Below are positions 21,073 to 36,859 of a stretch of DNA of 64,000 bases, piece after piece; position 1 is the first letter of the stretch; each line of letters starts with the position of its first letter. Location: the NCBI RefSeq assembly GCF_005519465.1, contig NZ_CP027858.1, forward strand, positions 4,216,001 through 4,280,000, given 5' to 3'. Both the position numbers and the translations under genes were made by a program. The notes under the pieces are model-generated. The model was not told the origin of the DNA and did not search any database. It saw nothing but the letters and a program-made list of their open reading frames with translations. The DNA is from Streptomyces clavuligerus. Lineage in GTDB: Bacteria; Actinomycetota; Actinomycetes; Streptomycetales; Streptomycetaceae.

Positions 21073-22236
21073 ATGGACCGCCTCGTCAACACCGTGCGCC
21101 CCTACGCCTGGGGCTCCACCACCGCCATCCCGGACCTGCTGGGCACCGCCCCCACCGGCGAACCCCAGGCCGAGATGTGGATGGGCGCCCACCCCGGCGC
21201 CCCCTCCCGGCTGGACCGGGGCGGACTCGACGAGGTCATCGCCGCCGACCCGGTGCGCGAGCTGGGCGCCCCGGCCGTCGACCGCTTCGGCCCGCAGCTC
21301 CCCTTCCTCTTCAAGATCCTCGCGGCCGGCGCCCCCCTCTCCCTCCAGGTCCACCCCGACCTCGACCAGGCACGCGCGGGCTTCGCCGCCGAGGAACGCG
21401 CCGGAATCCCCGCCGACGCCCCGCACCGCAACTACAAGGACGCCAACCACAAGCCCGAGCTGATCTGCGCGCTCACCCCCTTCGACGGGCTGTGCGGCTT
21501 CCGCCCCGTCCCCGTCACCGCCGAACTCCTCGCCGGGCTCGGTGTCGACTCCCTCAAGCCGTACGCGGACCTGCTTCACGCCCACCCCGAGGAGGCCGCC
21601 CTCCGTGAGGTCCTGACGGCGGTCCTCACCGCCGACCCCGACCGCATCGCCGCCACCGTCACGGAGGCCGCGACCGCCGCCGATCGCCTGGGCGGCCCTT
21701 ACGCCCCGTACGCCCGTCTCGCCCACCACTTCCCGGGCGACCCGGGCGTCATCGCGGCGATGCTCCTCAACCATGTCCGGCTCCAGCCCGGCGAGGCCCT
21801 CTACCTCGGCGCCGGAGTCCCCCACGCCTACCTCAGCGGACTGGGCGTGGAGATCATGGCCAACTCCGACAACGTCCTCCGCTGCGGCCTCACCCCCAAA
21901 CACATCGACGTCCCCGAACTGCTGCGGATCGTCCGCTTCACCGCCAACGACCCGGGCGTCCTGCGCCCCGAGGCGTCCGAGACCGGCGAAGAGGTCTACG
22001 CGACCCCCGTCGACGAGTTCCGCCTCTCCCGTTTCGTCCTCGCCCCCGGCGCCGCCGCCCACGACCTCACCACCCCCGGCCCGCAGATCCTGCTCTGCAC
22101 CGCCGGACAGGCCACCGCGGGCGCCCAGACCCTCACCCCCGGCGCCTCCGTCTTCGTCCCGGCCGGGGAGCCGACCCGCGTGAGCGCGTCCGCCTCCGGC
22201 AGCGCGACCCTCTTCCGGGCCACCGTCGCCCACTGA
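21073..22236 (+). CDS. manA: Mannose-6-phosphate isomerase, class I
   Basis: A 387-residue type-I phosphomannose isomerase. Zinc-ligand motifs are visible: SLQVHPD (Gln and His), NHKPELICAL (Glu), and the AGVPHAYLSGLGVEIMANSD region supplying the last His. It converts fructose-6-phosphate to mannose-6-phosphate, which ManB uses. The ATG at 21073 starts MDRLVNTVRPYAWGS, the usual start; an earlier in-frame GTG at 21004 is unlikely. It follows the SIS gene by 189 bp, enough for its own promoter. Confidence 0.93.
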   Translation: MDRLVNTVRPYAWGSTTAIPDLLGTAPTGEPQAEMWMGAHPGAPSRLDRGGLDEVIAADPVRELGAPAVDRFGPQLPFLFKILAAGAPLSLQVHPDLDQARAGFAAEERAGIPADAPHRNYKDANHKPELICALTPFDGLCGFRPVPVTAELLAGLGVDSLKPYADLLHAHPEEAALREVLTAVLTADPDRIAATVTEAATAADRLGGPYAPYARLAHHFPGDPGVIAAMLLNHVRLQPGEALYLGAGVPHAYLSGLGVEIMANSDNVLRCGLTPKHIDVPELLRIVRFTANDPGVLRPEASETGEEVYATPVDEFRLSRFVLAPGAAAHDLTTPGPQILLCTAGQATAGAQTLTPGASVFVPAGEPTRVSASASGSATLFRATVAH

Positions 22237-22343
22237 CCACCGCGCCCCCGCCCGCTCCCACCGCATCCGGGGGTCCGTCCGTCATCCGGGTGCATTACGC
22301 GAGCGCGTGCGTATCCGGCCGGACGACGGGACATCGGGCACTC

Positions 22344-25101
<2,758 letters not shown>

Positions 25102-25133
25102 TCACCTCTTCTCGCTGATCACCGGCGAACCCA

Positions 25134-25170
25134 GGACAGGCCCCCGCACCCCCGTGACGGGGGCCTGTCC
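25134..25170 (+). terminator. Terminator after ahcY
   Basis: A perfect 13-bp stem pairs GGACAGGCCCCCG (25134-25146) with CGGGGGCCTGTCC (25158-25170) around an 11-base loop. The following CTTGTGG is a weak T tail, as is common in Streptomyces. Confidence 0.85.
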
Positions 25171-25263
25171 CTTGTGGTCCCGAGCGGGCGGGCGCCCGCG
25201 GCGCTCATCCGCCTGTCCGGGCCCTCATATCCCCCGAGCCCGACCGCACAGGAACCACGCCCC

Positions 25264-25878
25264 ATGCCCCGTGGCCGCTATTCGCTCCATGATCCGCACG
25301 ACCGCACCCCTCTCGGCGAAGAACGCTTCCAGTGCGCCCCCGGCCCCTCCGGCTGGCGCTATGTCTCCCGGGTCACCACCCCCTCCGGCGATCACGCCGG
25401 CTCGGTCGATCTCTCCCTCGACGCCCTCGGCCGCCCTATCCGGCTGTCCTTGCAGAGCCTGAGCTGGCAGATCCGGGGAGCCGCCCTCGACGGCGTCACC
25501 TGGGTCCGCACCGACCCCACGGGCACACACGCCACCGAGGGCAACGCCCCCGCCCACGCCTTCACCGGTACATCCCCCGCCTTCCTCGTCGCGACGGCCC
25601 GACTGCTCCGTCTCACCCCCGGCTCCCCGGCGACCCGCGTCCGACTGGTCGCCTTCACGGACCCCGTCCTCGCGCCCCGGACGATCGACCAGTCCTGGGC
25701 CCTGGTGAAGAGTGAAGCGCACGCCACTGACAACGGCCCCCTGACAGTGGACGAGTACCAGGTCAGCGCCCTGGACACGGGTGAGCAGCACACCGTCCAC
25801 CTCACCGGAGACGTGGTCCTCGCGGCCCCCGGCATCGAGCTGGAGGACCTGGAGACCCCGCCATCGGTCTTCCCTTGA
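25264..25878 (+). CDS. Conserved actinobacterial protein of unknown function
   Basis: A 204-residue soluble protein starting MPRGRYSLHDPHD. It is rich in beta-strand-like segments (GWRYVSRVTTPSGDHAGSVDLSLDALGRPI, then QIRGAALDGVTWVRT) and ends with IELEDLETPPSVFP. There is no signal peptide or membrane segment. Segments such as TWVRTDPTGTHATEGN and FTGTSPAFLVATARLL look conserved. The fold may resemble putative glycolipid-binding proteins, but I do not recognise it reliably. It lies alone between the ahcY terminator and the rrn promoters. Confidence 0.7.
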   Translation: MPRGRYSLHDPHDRTPLGEERFQCAPGPSGWRYVSRVTTPSGDHAGSVDLSLDALGRPIRLSLQSLSWQIRGAALDGVTWVRTDPTGTHATEGNAPAHAFTGTSPAFLVATARLLRLTPGSPATRVRLVAFTDPVLAPRTIDQSWALVKSEAHATDNGPLTVDEYQVSALDTGEQHTVHLTGDVVLAAPGIELEDLETPPSVFP

Positions 25879-25938
25879 TCGTCCGATGTGCATCCGACTC
25901 CTCTGAGCTGCTAGTCTCCTCCTCGTTCGCAAAACCCG

Positions 25939-25967
25939 TTGACACGGGTGGAGCGGGGAGGTAGATT
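25939..25967 (+). promoter_or_regulatory. rrn promoter P1
   Basis: TTGACA at 25939-25944 and TAGATT at 25962-25967 with a 17-base spacer, a near-consensus principal-sigma promoter about 555 bp before mature 16S rRNA. It lies 61 bp after the preceding gene. Confidence 0.8.
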
Positions 25968-25985
25968 CGAACGGTTGCCTCGGAC

Positions 25986-26014
25986 TGGACACAGTCAAGG
26001 TCAACCGTTAGTGT
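25986..26014 (+). promoter_or_regulatory. rrn promoter P2
   Basis: TGGACA at 25986-25991 and TAGTGT at 26009-26014 with a 17-base spacer, 47 bp downstream of P1. Tandem promoters are the rule for Streptomyces rrn operons. Confidence 0.65.
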
Positions 26015-26102
26015 CTATCTCGCTCCAGAAGGAAATAGAATTTCCGAGGAGCCGCTTCGATTCCTTTATCCGGATCGCCACGCTGATTCGCTCAGCCGAA
26101 AC

Positions 26103-26141
26103 GCTTCTGATAAAGTCGGAGCAGCCGAAAGGCGAAAGGCC
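26103..26141 (+). promoter_or_regulatory. rrn promoter P3
   Basis: A TCTGATAAAGTCGG element carries a -10-like TAAAGT (26111-26116) without a good -35 hexamer. The sequence after it, GCCGAAAGGCGAAAGG, is repeated after P4, so P3 and P4 look like a duplicated promoter module. Confidence 0.55.
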
Positions 26142-26201
26142 GGTCCAACTGGCCGCTGGATCTGAAGGTCCGAATCCCGGGAGACCGGGGGGCGGGAAAA
26201 G

Positions 26202-26243
26202 GATCTGGTAGAGTTGGAAACGCCGAAAGGCAAGAAAGACCGA
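26202..26243 (+). promoter_or_regulatory. rrn promoter P4
   Basis: A TCTGGTAGAGTTGG element with -10-like TAGAGT (26209-26214), spaced 98 bp from the matching TAAAGT of P3, and followed by GCCGAAAGGCAAGAAAG. No -35 match is visible, as in other Streptomyces rrn promoters of this type. Confidence 0.55.
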
Positions 26244-26296
26244 AGGGAAACTGCCCGGAGGGCCTGGTGAAAAGGGCCTGAAGGAAGCGTCCGTTC

Positions 26297-26329
26297 CTTG
26301 AGAACTCAACAGCGTGCCAAAAGTCAACG
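26297..26329 (+). other. rrn leader: antitermination-like box and 16S processing stem, left arm
   Basis: CTTGAGAACTCAACAG at 26297-26312 shares TTGAGAACT with the 16S-23S spacer (28301-28309), as expected of an rrn boxA-type antitermination region. Directly after it, GTGCC (26314-26318) plus AGTCAACG (26322-26329) can pair with CGTTGACT (28105-28112) plus GGCAC (28117-28121) beyond the 16S end, forming a long-range stem for RNase III. Confidence 0.6.
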
Positions 26330-26519
26330 CCAGATATGTTGATACCCCGTCCGGGAGCTTCTGCTCCGGGATGAGGTTCCTTTGAAAAAGTCCTCCGTTT
26401 CATCCCCATTGTGTGGGGTGGCGGGGGCGCACACAGCGAGGACGCTGTGGACCGGGAGTGATTATTCCTTGCTCCTGGTTCCGCTCCCGTGTGTGTCGAC
26501 CAGGATTACCTGGAAGCAT

Positions 26520-31457
<4,938 letters not shown>

Positions 31458-31461
31458 CAGT

Positions 31462-31478
31462 TGCTCGCGTCCACTGTG
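31462..31478 (+). other. 23S processing stem, right arm
   Basis: The 17-base complement of 28311-28327 (see the left arm), immediately after the mature 23S 3' end and before the 5S gene. Confidence 0.9.
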
Positions 31479-31531
31479 TTGGTTCTGAAACCACGAACAA
31501 CCTATTGCTGGTTTGTTGATTGTTTCATAGT

Positions 31532-31650
31532 GTTTCGGTGGTTATAGCGTTAGGGAAACGCCCGGTTACATTCCGAACCCGGAAGCTAAGCCTTTCAGCG
31601 CCGATGGTACTGCAGGGGGGACCCTGTGGGAGAGTAGGACGCCGCCGAAC
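31532..31650 (+). rRNA. 5S ribosomal RNA
   Basis: About 119 nt beginning GTTTCGGTGGTTATAGCG, containing CCGAACCCGGAAGCTAAG and ending with AGAGTAGGACGCCGCCGAAC. The two ends are complementary (GTTTCGGTGG with CCGCCGAAC), forming helix I. Confidence 0.95.
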
Positions 31651-31662
31651 AATTTTTGGGGA

Positions 31663-31690
31663 AGGCCCCGCACCGTATGGTGCGGGGCCT
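31663..31690 (+). terminator. rrn operon terminator
   Basis: A perfect 12-bp stem, AGGCCCCGCACC (31663-31674) with GGTGCGGGGCCT (31679-31690), GTAT loop, then TTTCGCGTTT. It lies 12 bases after 5S. Confidence 0.92.
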
Positions 31691-31975
31691 TTCGCGTTTC
31701 CAGACCCTTTTTCCGGCCCTTTCCCAGGCCATGCCAGGCCAGGCCAACCCCTCCCCGGAACCCGCGTTCCTCTTTCCTGCCGCCCTCGTGCCCGCTGGCG
31801 CACCCGGTAGTGGCCGGGGAAGCAGGGGCTTCTGGCGACCCGTAGGACCCGCCTTCTCACGTGTGTAGGCCCACCCTCCTCAGAGCCTTGCAAGAGGCCG
31901 CGAGGGGGACGAGAACCAGGGGAAGGGCGAGGGGAAGAGAGGCAGAGGGGCAGAGAGAACGAGGGAAGACGAAAA
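31691..31975. other. Intergenic, no gene
   Basis: Between the rrn terminator and the IS30 element I see no gene. It begins with short GGCCAGGC-like repeats (31728-31752) and ends in a purine-rich stretch of about 75 bases (31899-31975). Confidence 0.6.
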
Positions 31976-31988
31976 GGCCCCCTCGCCC
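31976..31988 (-). terminator. Distal arm of a terminator split by IS30
   Basis: GGCCCCCTCGCCC at 31976-31988 is the exact 13-base complement of GGGCGAGGGGGCC at 33365-33377. Read on the minus strand after the membrane-protein gene, the 33365 arm comes first and the 31976 arm second, followed by TTTTCGTCTT. With the IS and one TAC removed the two arms enclose a five-base loop, giving a canonical terminator for the minus-strand gene ending at 33403. Confidence 0.8.
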
Positions 31989-31992
31989 GTAC

Positions 31993-33360
31993 CTTAGGTT
32001 CTAGTGGTTGTTGCAACACCCCAGTTCAAGGGGTGTGATGGACTTCGAGATCCGTAAGGTGCGGACTGTGGCTCAGGGGCGGAGGAAGCTCCGTGCTGAG
32101 CGGGAGGAATACTTCCGGCTCGTGAAGGCGGGGTACAGCTGCAAAGAAGCGTCCGCGCTGGTCGGCGTGAACGCGCGCACCGGCCGTGAGTGGCGCAACG
32201 GCCGGTGGGACCCGAAGCGGTTCAGACCGCCGGTGAGCCGGACGACGGCCGTCCCCGGCCAGGGCGTCTACACCCAGCGGGCACCCGTTCCCCGTGAGCG
32301 GGTGCCCCTGCCCGCGCGGGCGCGGTCCCGCTATCTGTCGGAGCGCGAGCGCATCCACATCGCTGACCGGCTCCGGGAGAAGGCGCCCATCCGCTCGATA
32401 GCCGCTGAGCTGGGCCGCAGTCCCTCGACGATCAGCCGGGAGGTCCGGCGCAACCGCACCGAGGGCACCCGCGGCCAGTGGCACTACCGCCCCTTCGCCG
32501 CCCAGGCCCGGGCCGACGCCCGACGTCCTCGCCCGAAACCACGGAAGATCACCCACAACTCCGAACTGCGGGACGCCGTCCAGAGAGGTCTGGACGAGCA
32601 GTGGAGCCCGGAGCAGATCTGTCACGCTCTGCGCAGACAGTTCCCCGACCAGCCGGAGATGCACGTGGTCCACGAAACGGTCTACCAGGCGCTCTACGTC
32701 CAAGGGCGCGGCCATCTGCGACGGGAGCTCGCCGGTGCCCTGCGGACCGGACGCGCCCGCCGCAGGCCCCACCGCCAGGCCAACTGCCGACAGGCCCGCT
32801 TCACCGACCCCATGGTCATGATCAGTGACCGCCCCGCCGAGGCGGACGACCGCGCCGTGCCCGGCCACTGGGAAGGCGATCTCATCATCGGGAAGAACAA
32901 CGGCTCGGCGATCGGCACACTCGTCGAACGCAGCACCCGCTACGTGATGCTCCTCCACCTGCCCGCCGACCATACCGCTGCCAGCGTCAGGGATGCCCTG
33001 GCCGAGACCGTGCGGACACTGCCGCCCCACCTCAAACGCTCTCTCACCTGGGACCAGGGCAGCGAGATGGCCGGCCACCACGCATTCAGCGTCGCCACCG
33101 ATGTCCCGGTCTACTTCTGCAACCCCGGCAGTCCCTGGCAGCGCGGCTCGAACGAGAACACCAACGGCCTGCTCCGGCAGTACTTCCCCAAGGGAACCGA
33201 TCTGTCGGTCCACACCCGCGAACACCTTGACTCCGTCGCCGCCCAGCTCAACCGCCGCCCACGCAAGACGCTCGACTGGGAAACCCCAGCCGAGCGCCTG
33301 TCTAAACTGCTCACGGCCTGATCAACCGACCACGTGTTGCAACGATCCCTAGAATCCGCC
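31993..33360 (+). mobile_element. IS30-family insertion sequence
   Basis: An element of about 1368 bp with one transposase gene. Subterminal inverted repeats are 31999-32019 and 33334-33354 (18 of 21 positions match; both contain TTCTAG and GTTGCAACAC). Boundaries are inferred from TAC at 31990-31992 and 33361-33363, which looks like a 3-bp target duplication, the size used by IS30 elements. The outermost six bases match poorly, so the true tips could differ by a few bases. Confidence 0.85.
32038..33321 (+). CDS. IS30 family transposase
   Basis: A 427-residue DDE transposase. The N-terminal half has two helix-turn-helix regions, including the IS30-type LSERERIHIADRLREKAPIRSIAAELGRSPSTISREVRRN. 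The catalytic triad appears as GHWEGDLIIG (Asp), LTWDQGSEM (Asp) and GSNENTNGLLRQYFPKG (Glu). The ORF is intact with no frameshift, so the element may be active. An AAGGGG before the ATG at 32038 is a weak ribosome-binding site. Upstream in-frame codons belong to the terminal repeat. Confidence 0.95.
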   Translation: MDFEIRKVRTVAQGRRKLRAEREEYFRLVKAGYSCKEASALVGVNARTGREWRNGRWDPKRFRPPVSRTTAVPGQGVYTQRAPVPRERVPLPARARSRYLSERERIHIADRLREKAPIRSIAAELGRSPSTISREVRRNRTEGTRGQWHYRPFAAQARADARRPRPKPRKITHNSELRDAVQRGLDEQWSPEQICHALRRQFPDQPEMHVVHETVYQALYVQGRGHLRRELAGALRTGRARRRPHRQANCRQARFTDPMVMISDRPAEADDRAVPGHWEGDLIIGKNNGSAIGTLVERSTRYVMLLHLPADHTAASVRDALAETVRTLPPHLKRSLTWDQGSEMAGHHAFSVATDVPVYFCNPGSPWQRGSNENTNGLLRQYFPKGTDLSVHTREHLDSVAAQLNRRPRKTLDWETPAERLSKLLTA

Positions 33361-33364
33361 TACT

Positions 33365-33377
33365 GGGCGAGGGGGCC
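33365..33377 (-). terminator. Proximal arm of the terminator split by IS30
   Basis: GGGCGAGGGGGCC on the plus strand, 25 bases beyond the stop of the minus-strand gene ending at 33403. It pairs with 31976-31988; the IS now lies between the two arms, so the hairpin can only form across a 1.4-kb loop. Confidence 0.8.
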
Positions 33378-33402
33378 TCTGTGCTGTCTGAAGGCTTTCG
33401 GA

Positions 33403-34596
33403 TCAGCTTGTGAAGCCGCTGGTGGGCGACGGGGTGCCGGAGCCCGGGAGGTCGGCCACGCGGGCCAGTTCGAGGTCGAGCGACTCACGGCGGATGCGCT
33501 GGTCGATGTAGAGAAGAGCGGTCACACCCGCGGAGAGCGGATAGCTGATGGCGTAACCGATGACCGCGCCGATCCCGGTCACCAGCAGGAACTGCCAGCT
33601 GTCAGGTGTACGGCCCGCCATGAGGTCGCTCATTCCACCGCTGTCGGCCAGATAGCCGAGCGCGATGAACGGTATCCCGACGATCAACTGGATCACAAAG
33701 CTGATCAGGATAGTGAGCAGCATGATGCCGAACGTCCGCCACCAGGCCCCCTCCACAAGCCTGGCCGAGCGGCGCAGCGCGGCCATGACGCCCTGGCGCT
33801 CCAGCATCAGCGCGGTCGGGGCGAGCGTGAACCGGACCATCACCCAGATCATCAGCGGCATGCCGACGAGGGTGCCCAGGGTGAGGAGCAGCGCTCCGCT
33901 GTTCCCGCCCAGCAGCAGACCGGGGGCCATCGCCGTGGCGGCGATGGCCACGGCGATGAGCGGCAGCAGGAAGGTCAGGCCGAGCAGTTGGGGCAGCCGG
34001 GGGCGTGCCTCCTGCCAGGCTTCCGTGAGCGACAGCTTCCGGCCGAGCACGGCGCGGCTCACGACCATGGTGAGCAGCGCTGTGACAAGGAAGGTGACGA
34101 TGAGTCCGATGAACATGGTCGGAAGCGCGTTGATGAGTGCCACGCGGGCGCTGTCGAAGGCTTCCCGGAGCGCTTCGTCCGTGCCGGGTTCGGCGGACTG
34201 CTTCACCGGCTCGATCCCGAAGGCGAGATCAGCCGCGGTGATGCAGAGCTGTGCGAACACGGACACGGTCAAGGTGATGCCGAGGACGGTCGGCCAGTGG
34301 CCGCGCAGGGTCGCCACGGAGCCTTCGAGGATCTCGGTGACGCCGAGTGGGCGCAGCGGTATCACGCCCGGCTTGGCGGCGACGGGTACACCCCAGCCGT
34401 GGTGGGGGCCGCCGCCCCAGCCGGGGGCGGGAGGCGGGGTCGGGGCGCCGTGGCCGCCGGTCTGGCCGGACCATGGGGCGGGGGGCGGCTGGTTGTCCGC
34501 CCACTGAGAGGAACCGGCGGGTTCGGCGGGACGGGGAGGGTTGGTGTTCCGGTCGTCGGCCGATCCGGGCGATGCCCAGCCCGGAGTGTCGTTCAC
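33403..34596 (-). CDS. Polytopic membrane protein, Pro/Gly-rich N-terminus
   Basis: About 397 residues. The first ~90 are Pro/Gly/Trp-rich and cytoplasmic. The rest has about six hydrophobic segments and resembles the membrane domain of glycerophosphoryl diester phosphodiesterase-type proteins (RPLGVTEILEGSVATLRGHWPTVLG near the start of the domain, RRSARLVEGAWWRTFGIMLL later). No catalytic motif is visible. I chose the GTG at 34596, preceded by GAGGTGG; an ATG five codons upstream (34611) has no ribosome-binding site. Its transcription terminator is interrupted by the IS30 element. Confidence 0.75.
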   Translation of the reverse strand: MNDTPGWASPGSADDRNTNPPRPAEPAGSSQWADNQPPPAPWSGQTGGHGAPTPPPAPGWGGGPHHGWGVPVAAKPGVIPLRPLGVTEILEGSVATLRGHWPTVLGITLTVSVFAQLCITAADLAFGIEPVKQSAEPGTDEALREAFDSARVALINALPTMFIGLIVTFLVTALLTMVVSRAVLGRKLSLTEAWQEARPRLPQLLGLTFLLPLIAVAIAATAMAPGLLLGGNSGALLLTLGTLVGMPLMIWVMVRFTLAPTALMLERQGVMAALRRSARLVEGAWWRTFGIMLLTILISFVIQLIVGIPFIALGYLADSGGMSDLMAGRTPDSWQFLLVTGIGAVIGYAISYPLSAGVTALLYIDQRIRRESLDLELARVADLPGSGTPSPTSGFTS

Positions 34597-34775
34597 GGTG
34601 GTCCACCTCATCAGTTGTCCGGGAGCCGGCCCTGGTCGAACCGGCGGGTTTGTTCACCTGCCCGAGTGTCAGTTCGGCAGGCTGCCAGCCATCGTCGCAC
34701 GCGGCTCTTGGCGTATGGGTGTCCGTATCTCCTTTGTGCCTTTATCCGGGAGCGATCACCGGGCACACTGGGCGG

Positions 34776-35927
34776 ATGGCTGATCAGTACGCACGCGATG
34801 GGGTCGATGACAGTCCGCGCATGCTTCCCGTACTGCGCTGGGAGGAGCCGCCGGACGGGGCCGTGGTGGTTCTGCTCGATCAGACCCGGCTGCCCGCCGA
34901 CGAGGTCGAGCTGGTCTGTACGGACGTACCGGCGCTGGTACGGGCGATCCAGTCGCTGGCGGTGCGTGGTGCGCCGCTGCTGGGTATCACGGGTGCTTAT
35001 GGGGTGGCGCTGGCCGCGGCGCGGGGGTACGACGTCGAGGAGTCGGCCGGGCTGCTGGAACGGGCGCGGCCCACGGCGGTCAATCTGGGGTACGGGGTGC
35101 GGCGGGCGCTGGACGCCTACCGGGCGGCGGCCGGACGGGGCGAGGCGGAGGCGGCAGCGGCGGCGCTGATGGCGGCGAAGGAGTTGCACCGGCAGGACGC
35201 GGAGGCCAGCGCGCGGATGGCGGCCCATGGGCTCGCCTTCCTGGACGGGCTGTTCCCCGGTGGCGGGCATCGCGTTCTCACCCACTGCAATACGGGGGCG
35301 CTGGTCTCGGGCGGTGAGGGGACCGCGTTCGCGGTGGCGCTGAGCGCGCATCGGGCGGGGCGGCTGCGGCGGCTGTGGGTGGATGAGACCCGGCCGCTGT
35401 TGCAGGGAGCCCGGCTGACCGCGTACGAGGCGGCGCGCAACGGTCTTCCGTACACGTTGCTCACGGACAACGCGGCGGGTTCGCTGTTCGCGGCGGGCGA
35501 GGTGGACGCGGTGCTGATCGGCGCGGACCGGATCGCGGCGGACGGGGCCGTGGCGAACAAGGTGGGCAGCTATCCGCTGGCGGTGTTGGCGAAGTACCAC
35601 CGGGTGCCCTTTGTGGTGGTCGCGCCCACGACGACGATCGATCCGGGCACCCCGGACGGTGCGTCGATCGTGGTGGAGCAGCGGTCGGCGGACGAGGTGA
35701 CCGAGCTGGCGGCCCCGGTGCTCGTATCGGCGGCGGGGCAGGACGGGCCGTCCTTCGGGGGGCGGCGGACGGCTCCGCTGGGGACGCAGGCGTACAACCC
35801 GGCCTTCGATGTCACGCCGCCCGAGCTGGTGACGGCGATCGTGACCGAGGAGGGGGTGCTCTCCCCGGTGACGCGGGAGGGGGTCACCGAGGTGTGTGCG
35901 AAGGCGCGGCGGGTGGTGTCGGGCTGA
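34776..35927 (+). CDS. mtnA: S-methyl-5-thioribose-1-phosphate isomerase
   Basis: A 383-residue enzyme of the eIF2B-related family. It has the N-terminal VRGAPLLGITGAYGVALAA, the catalytic Cys in THCNTGAL, and the catalytic Asp in LIGADRIAADGAVANKVGSYPLA. It converts methylthioribose-1-phosphate to methylthioribulose-1-phosphate in methionine salvage, removing a product of SAM use; ahcY earlier in the window handles another. It is divergent from the membrane-protein gene. The ATG at 34776 gives MADQYARDGVDD, with GGGCGG ahead of it. Confidence 0.93.
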   Translation: MADQYARDGVDDSPRMLPVLRWEEPPDGAVVVLLDQTRLPADEVELVCTDVPALVRAIQSLAVRGAPLLGITGAYGVALAAARGYDVEESAGLLERARPTAVNLGYGVRRALDAYRAAAGRGEAEAAAAALMAAKELHRQDAEASARMAAHGLAFLDGLFPGGGHRVLTHCNTGALVSGGEGTAFAVALSAHRAGRLRRLWVDETRPLLQGARLTAYEAARNGLPYTLLTDNAAGSLFAAGEVDAVLIGADRIAADGAVANKVGSYPLAVLAKYHRVPFVVVAPTTTIDPGTPDGASIVVEQRSADEVTELAAPVLVSAAGQDGPSFGGRRTAPLGTQAYNPAFDVTPPELVTAIVTEEGVLSPVTREGVTEVCAKARRVVSG

Positions 35928-36155
35928 GCGGGCCCGTGGTGTCGGGCGGTCGTCCCTGAGTGACGGGAGGGGAAACAGCGCACTGGTGAGCGGGTAGGGA
36001 CCCTGGTTCCCGAGCCCCCGCAGCCGGTAGCGTCTGACTTCCGTCACTGCGATCGACGGTCCATGGAGTCTGGCGTGCGGCGATGGCCGCCGCCGGTCGG
36101 CAGGGCGCGCAGTGACCTATCTCACCTGCACCTCAGTCGCCGATGTGGAAATGGG

Positions 36156-36845
36156 ATGATGTCGATTATGAAGGGACGAGTCCTTGTCGTCGATGACGAC
36201 ACCGCATTGGCCGAGATGCTCGGAATTGTGCTGCGTGGCGAGGGTTTCGAGCCGTCGTTCGTGGCGGACGGCGACAAGGCGCTCGCAGCGTTCCGCGAGG
36301 CCAAGCCGGATCTTGTGTTGCTCGATCTGATGCTGCCCGGACGGGACGGCATCGAGGTGTGCAGGCTGATCCGGGCCGAGTCCGGCGTGCCCATCGTGAT
36401 GCTCACGGCCAAGAGCGACACCGTGGATGTCGTCGTCGGCCTGGAGTCGGGCGCCGACGACTACATCATCAAGCCGTTCAAGCCGAAGGAACTGGTGGCC
36501 CGTATCCGGGCGCGGCTGCGGAGGTCGGAGGAGCCGGCCCCGGAGCAGCTCACGATCGGGGACCTGGTCATCGATGTGGCCGGGCACTCGGTGAAGCGGG
36601 ACGGGCAGTCCATCGCGCTGACGCCGCTGGAGTTCGATCTGCTGGTCGCGCTGGCGCGCAAGCCGTGGCAGGTCTTCACCCGTGAGGTGCTGCTGGAGCA
36701 GGTGTGGGGGTACCGGCACGCGGCTGATACGCGGCTGGTCAACGTGCATGTCCAGCGGCTGCGCTCCAAGGTCGAGAAGGACCCGGAGCGCCCTGAGATC
36801 GTCGTGACCGTCCGTGGTGTCGGTTACAAGGCCGGACCGAGCTGA
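36156..36845 (+). CDS. mtrA: Response regulator MtrA
   Basis: A 229-residue OmpR-type regulator. The receiver has VLVVDDDTALAEML, the phosphoacceptor Asp in LVLLDLMLPG, and Lys in IIKPFKPKEL. The C-terminal winged helix has LTPLEFDLLVALARKPWQVFTREVLLEQVWGY and RLVNVHVQRLRSKVEKDP. MtrA controls development, cell-wall and antibiotic genes in Streptomyces. It is followed after 14 bp by mtrB. Three in-frame ATGs (36156, 36159, 36168) exist; a purine-rich GGAAATGGG precedes the first two. Confidence 0.97.
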   Translation: MMSIMKGRVLVVDDDTALAEMLGIVLRGEGFEPSFVADGDKALAAFREAKPDLVLLDLMLPGRDGIEVCRLIRAESGVPIVMLTAKSDTVDVVVGLESGADDYIIKPFKPKELVARIRARLRRSEEPAPEQLTIGDLVIDVAGHSVKRDGQSIALTPLEFDLLVALARKPWQVFTREVLLEQVWGYRHAADTRLVNVHVQRLRSKVEKDPERPEIVVTVRGVGYKAGPS

Positions 36846-36859
36846 GATGCCCCGCGGCG

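Noticed and set aside
31691..31975. Open frames between the rrn terminator and IS30
   Set aside because: Short, without ribosome-binding sites; they read through low-complexity and hairpin sequence.
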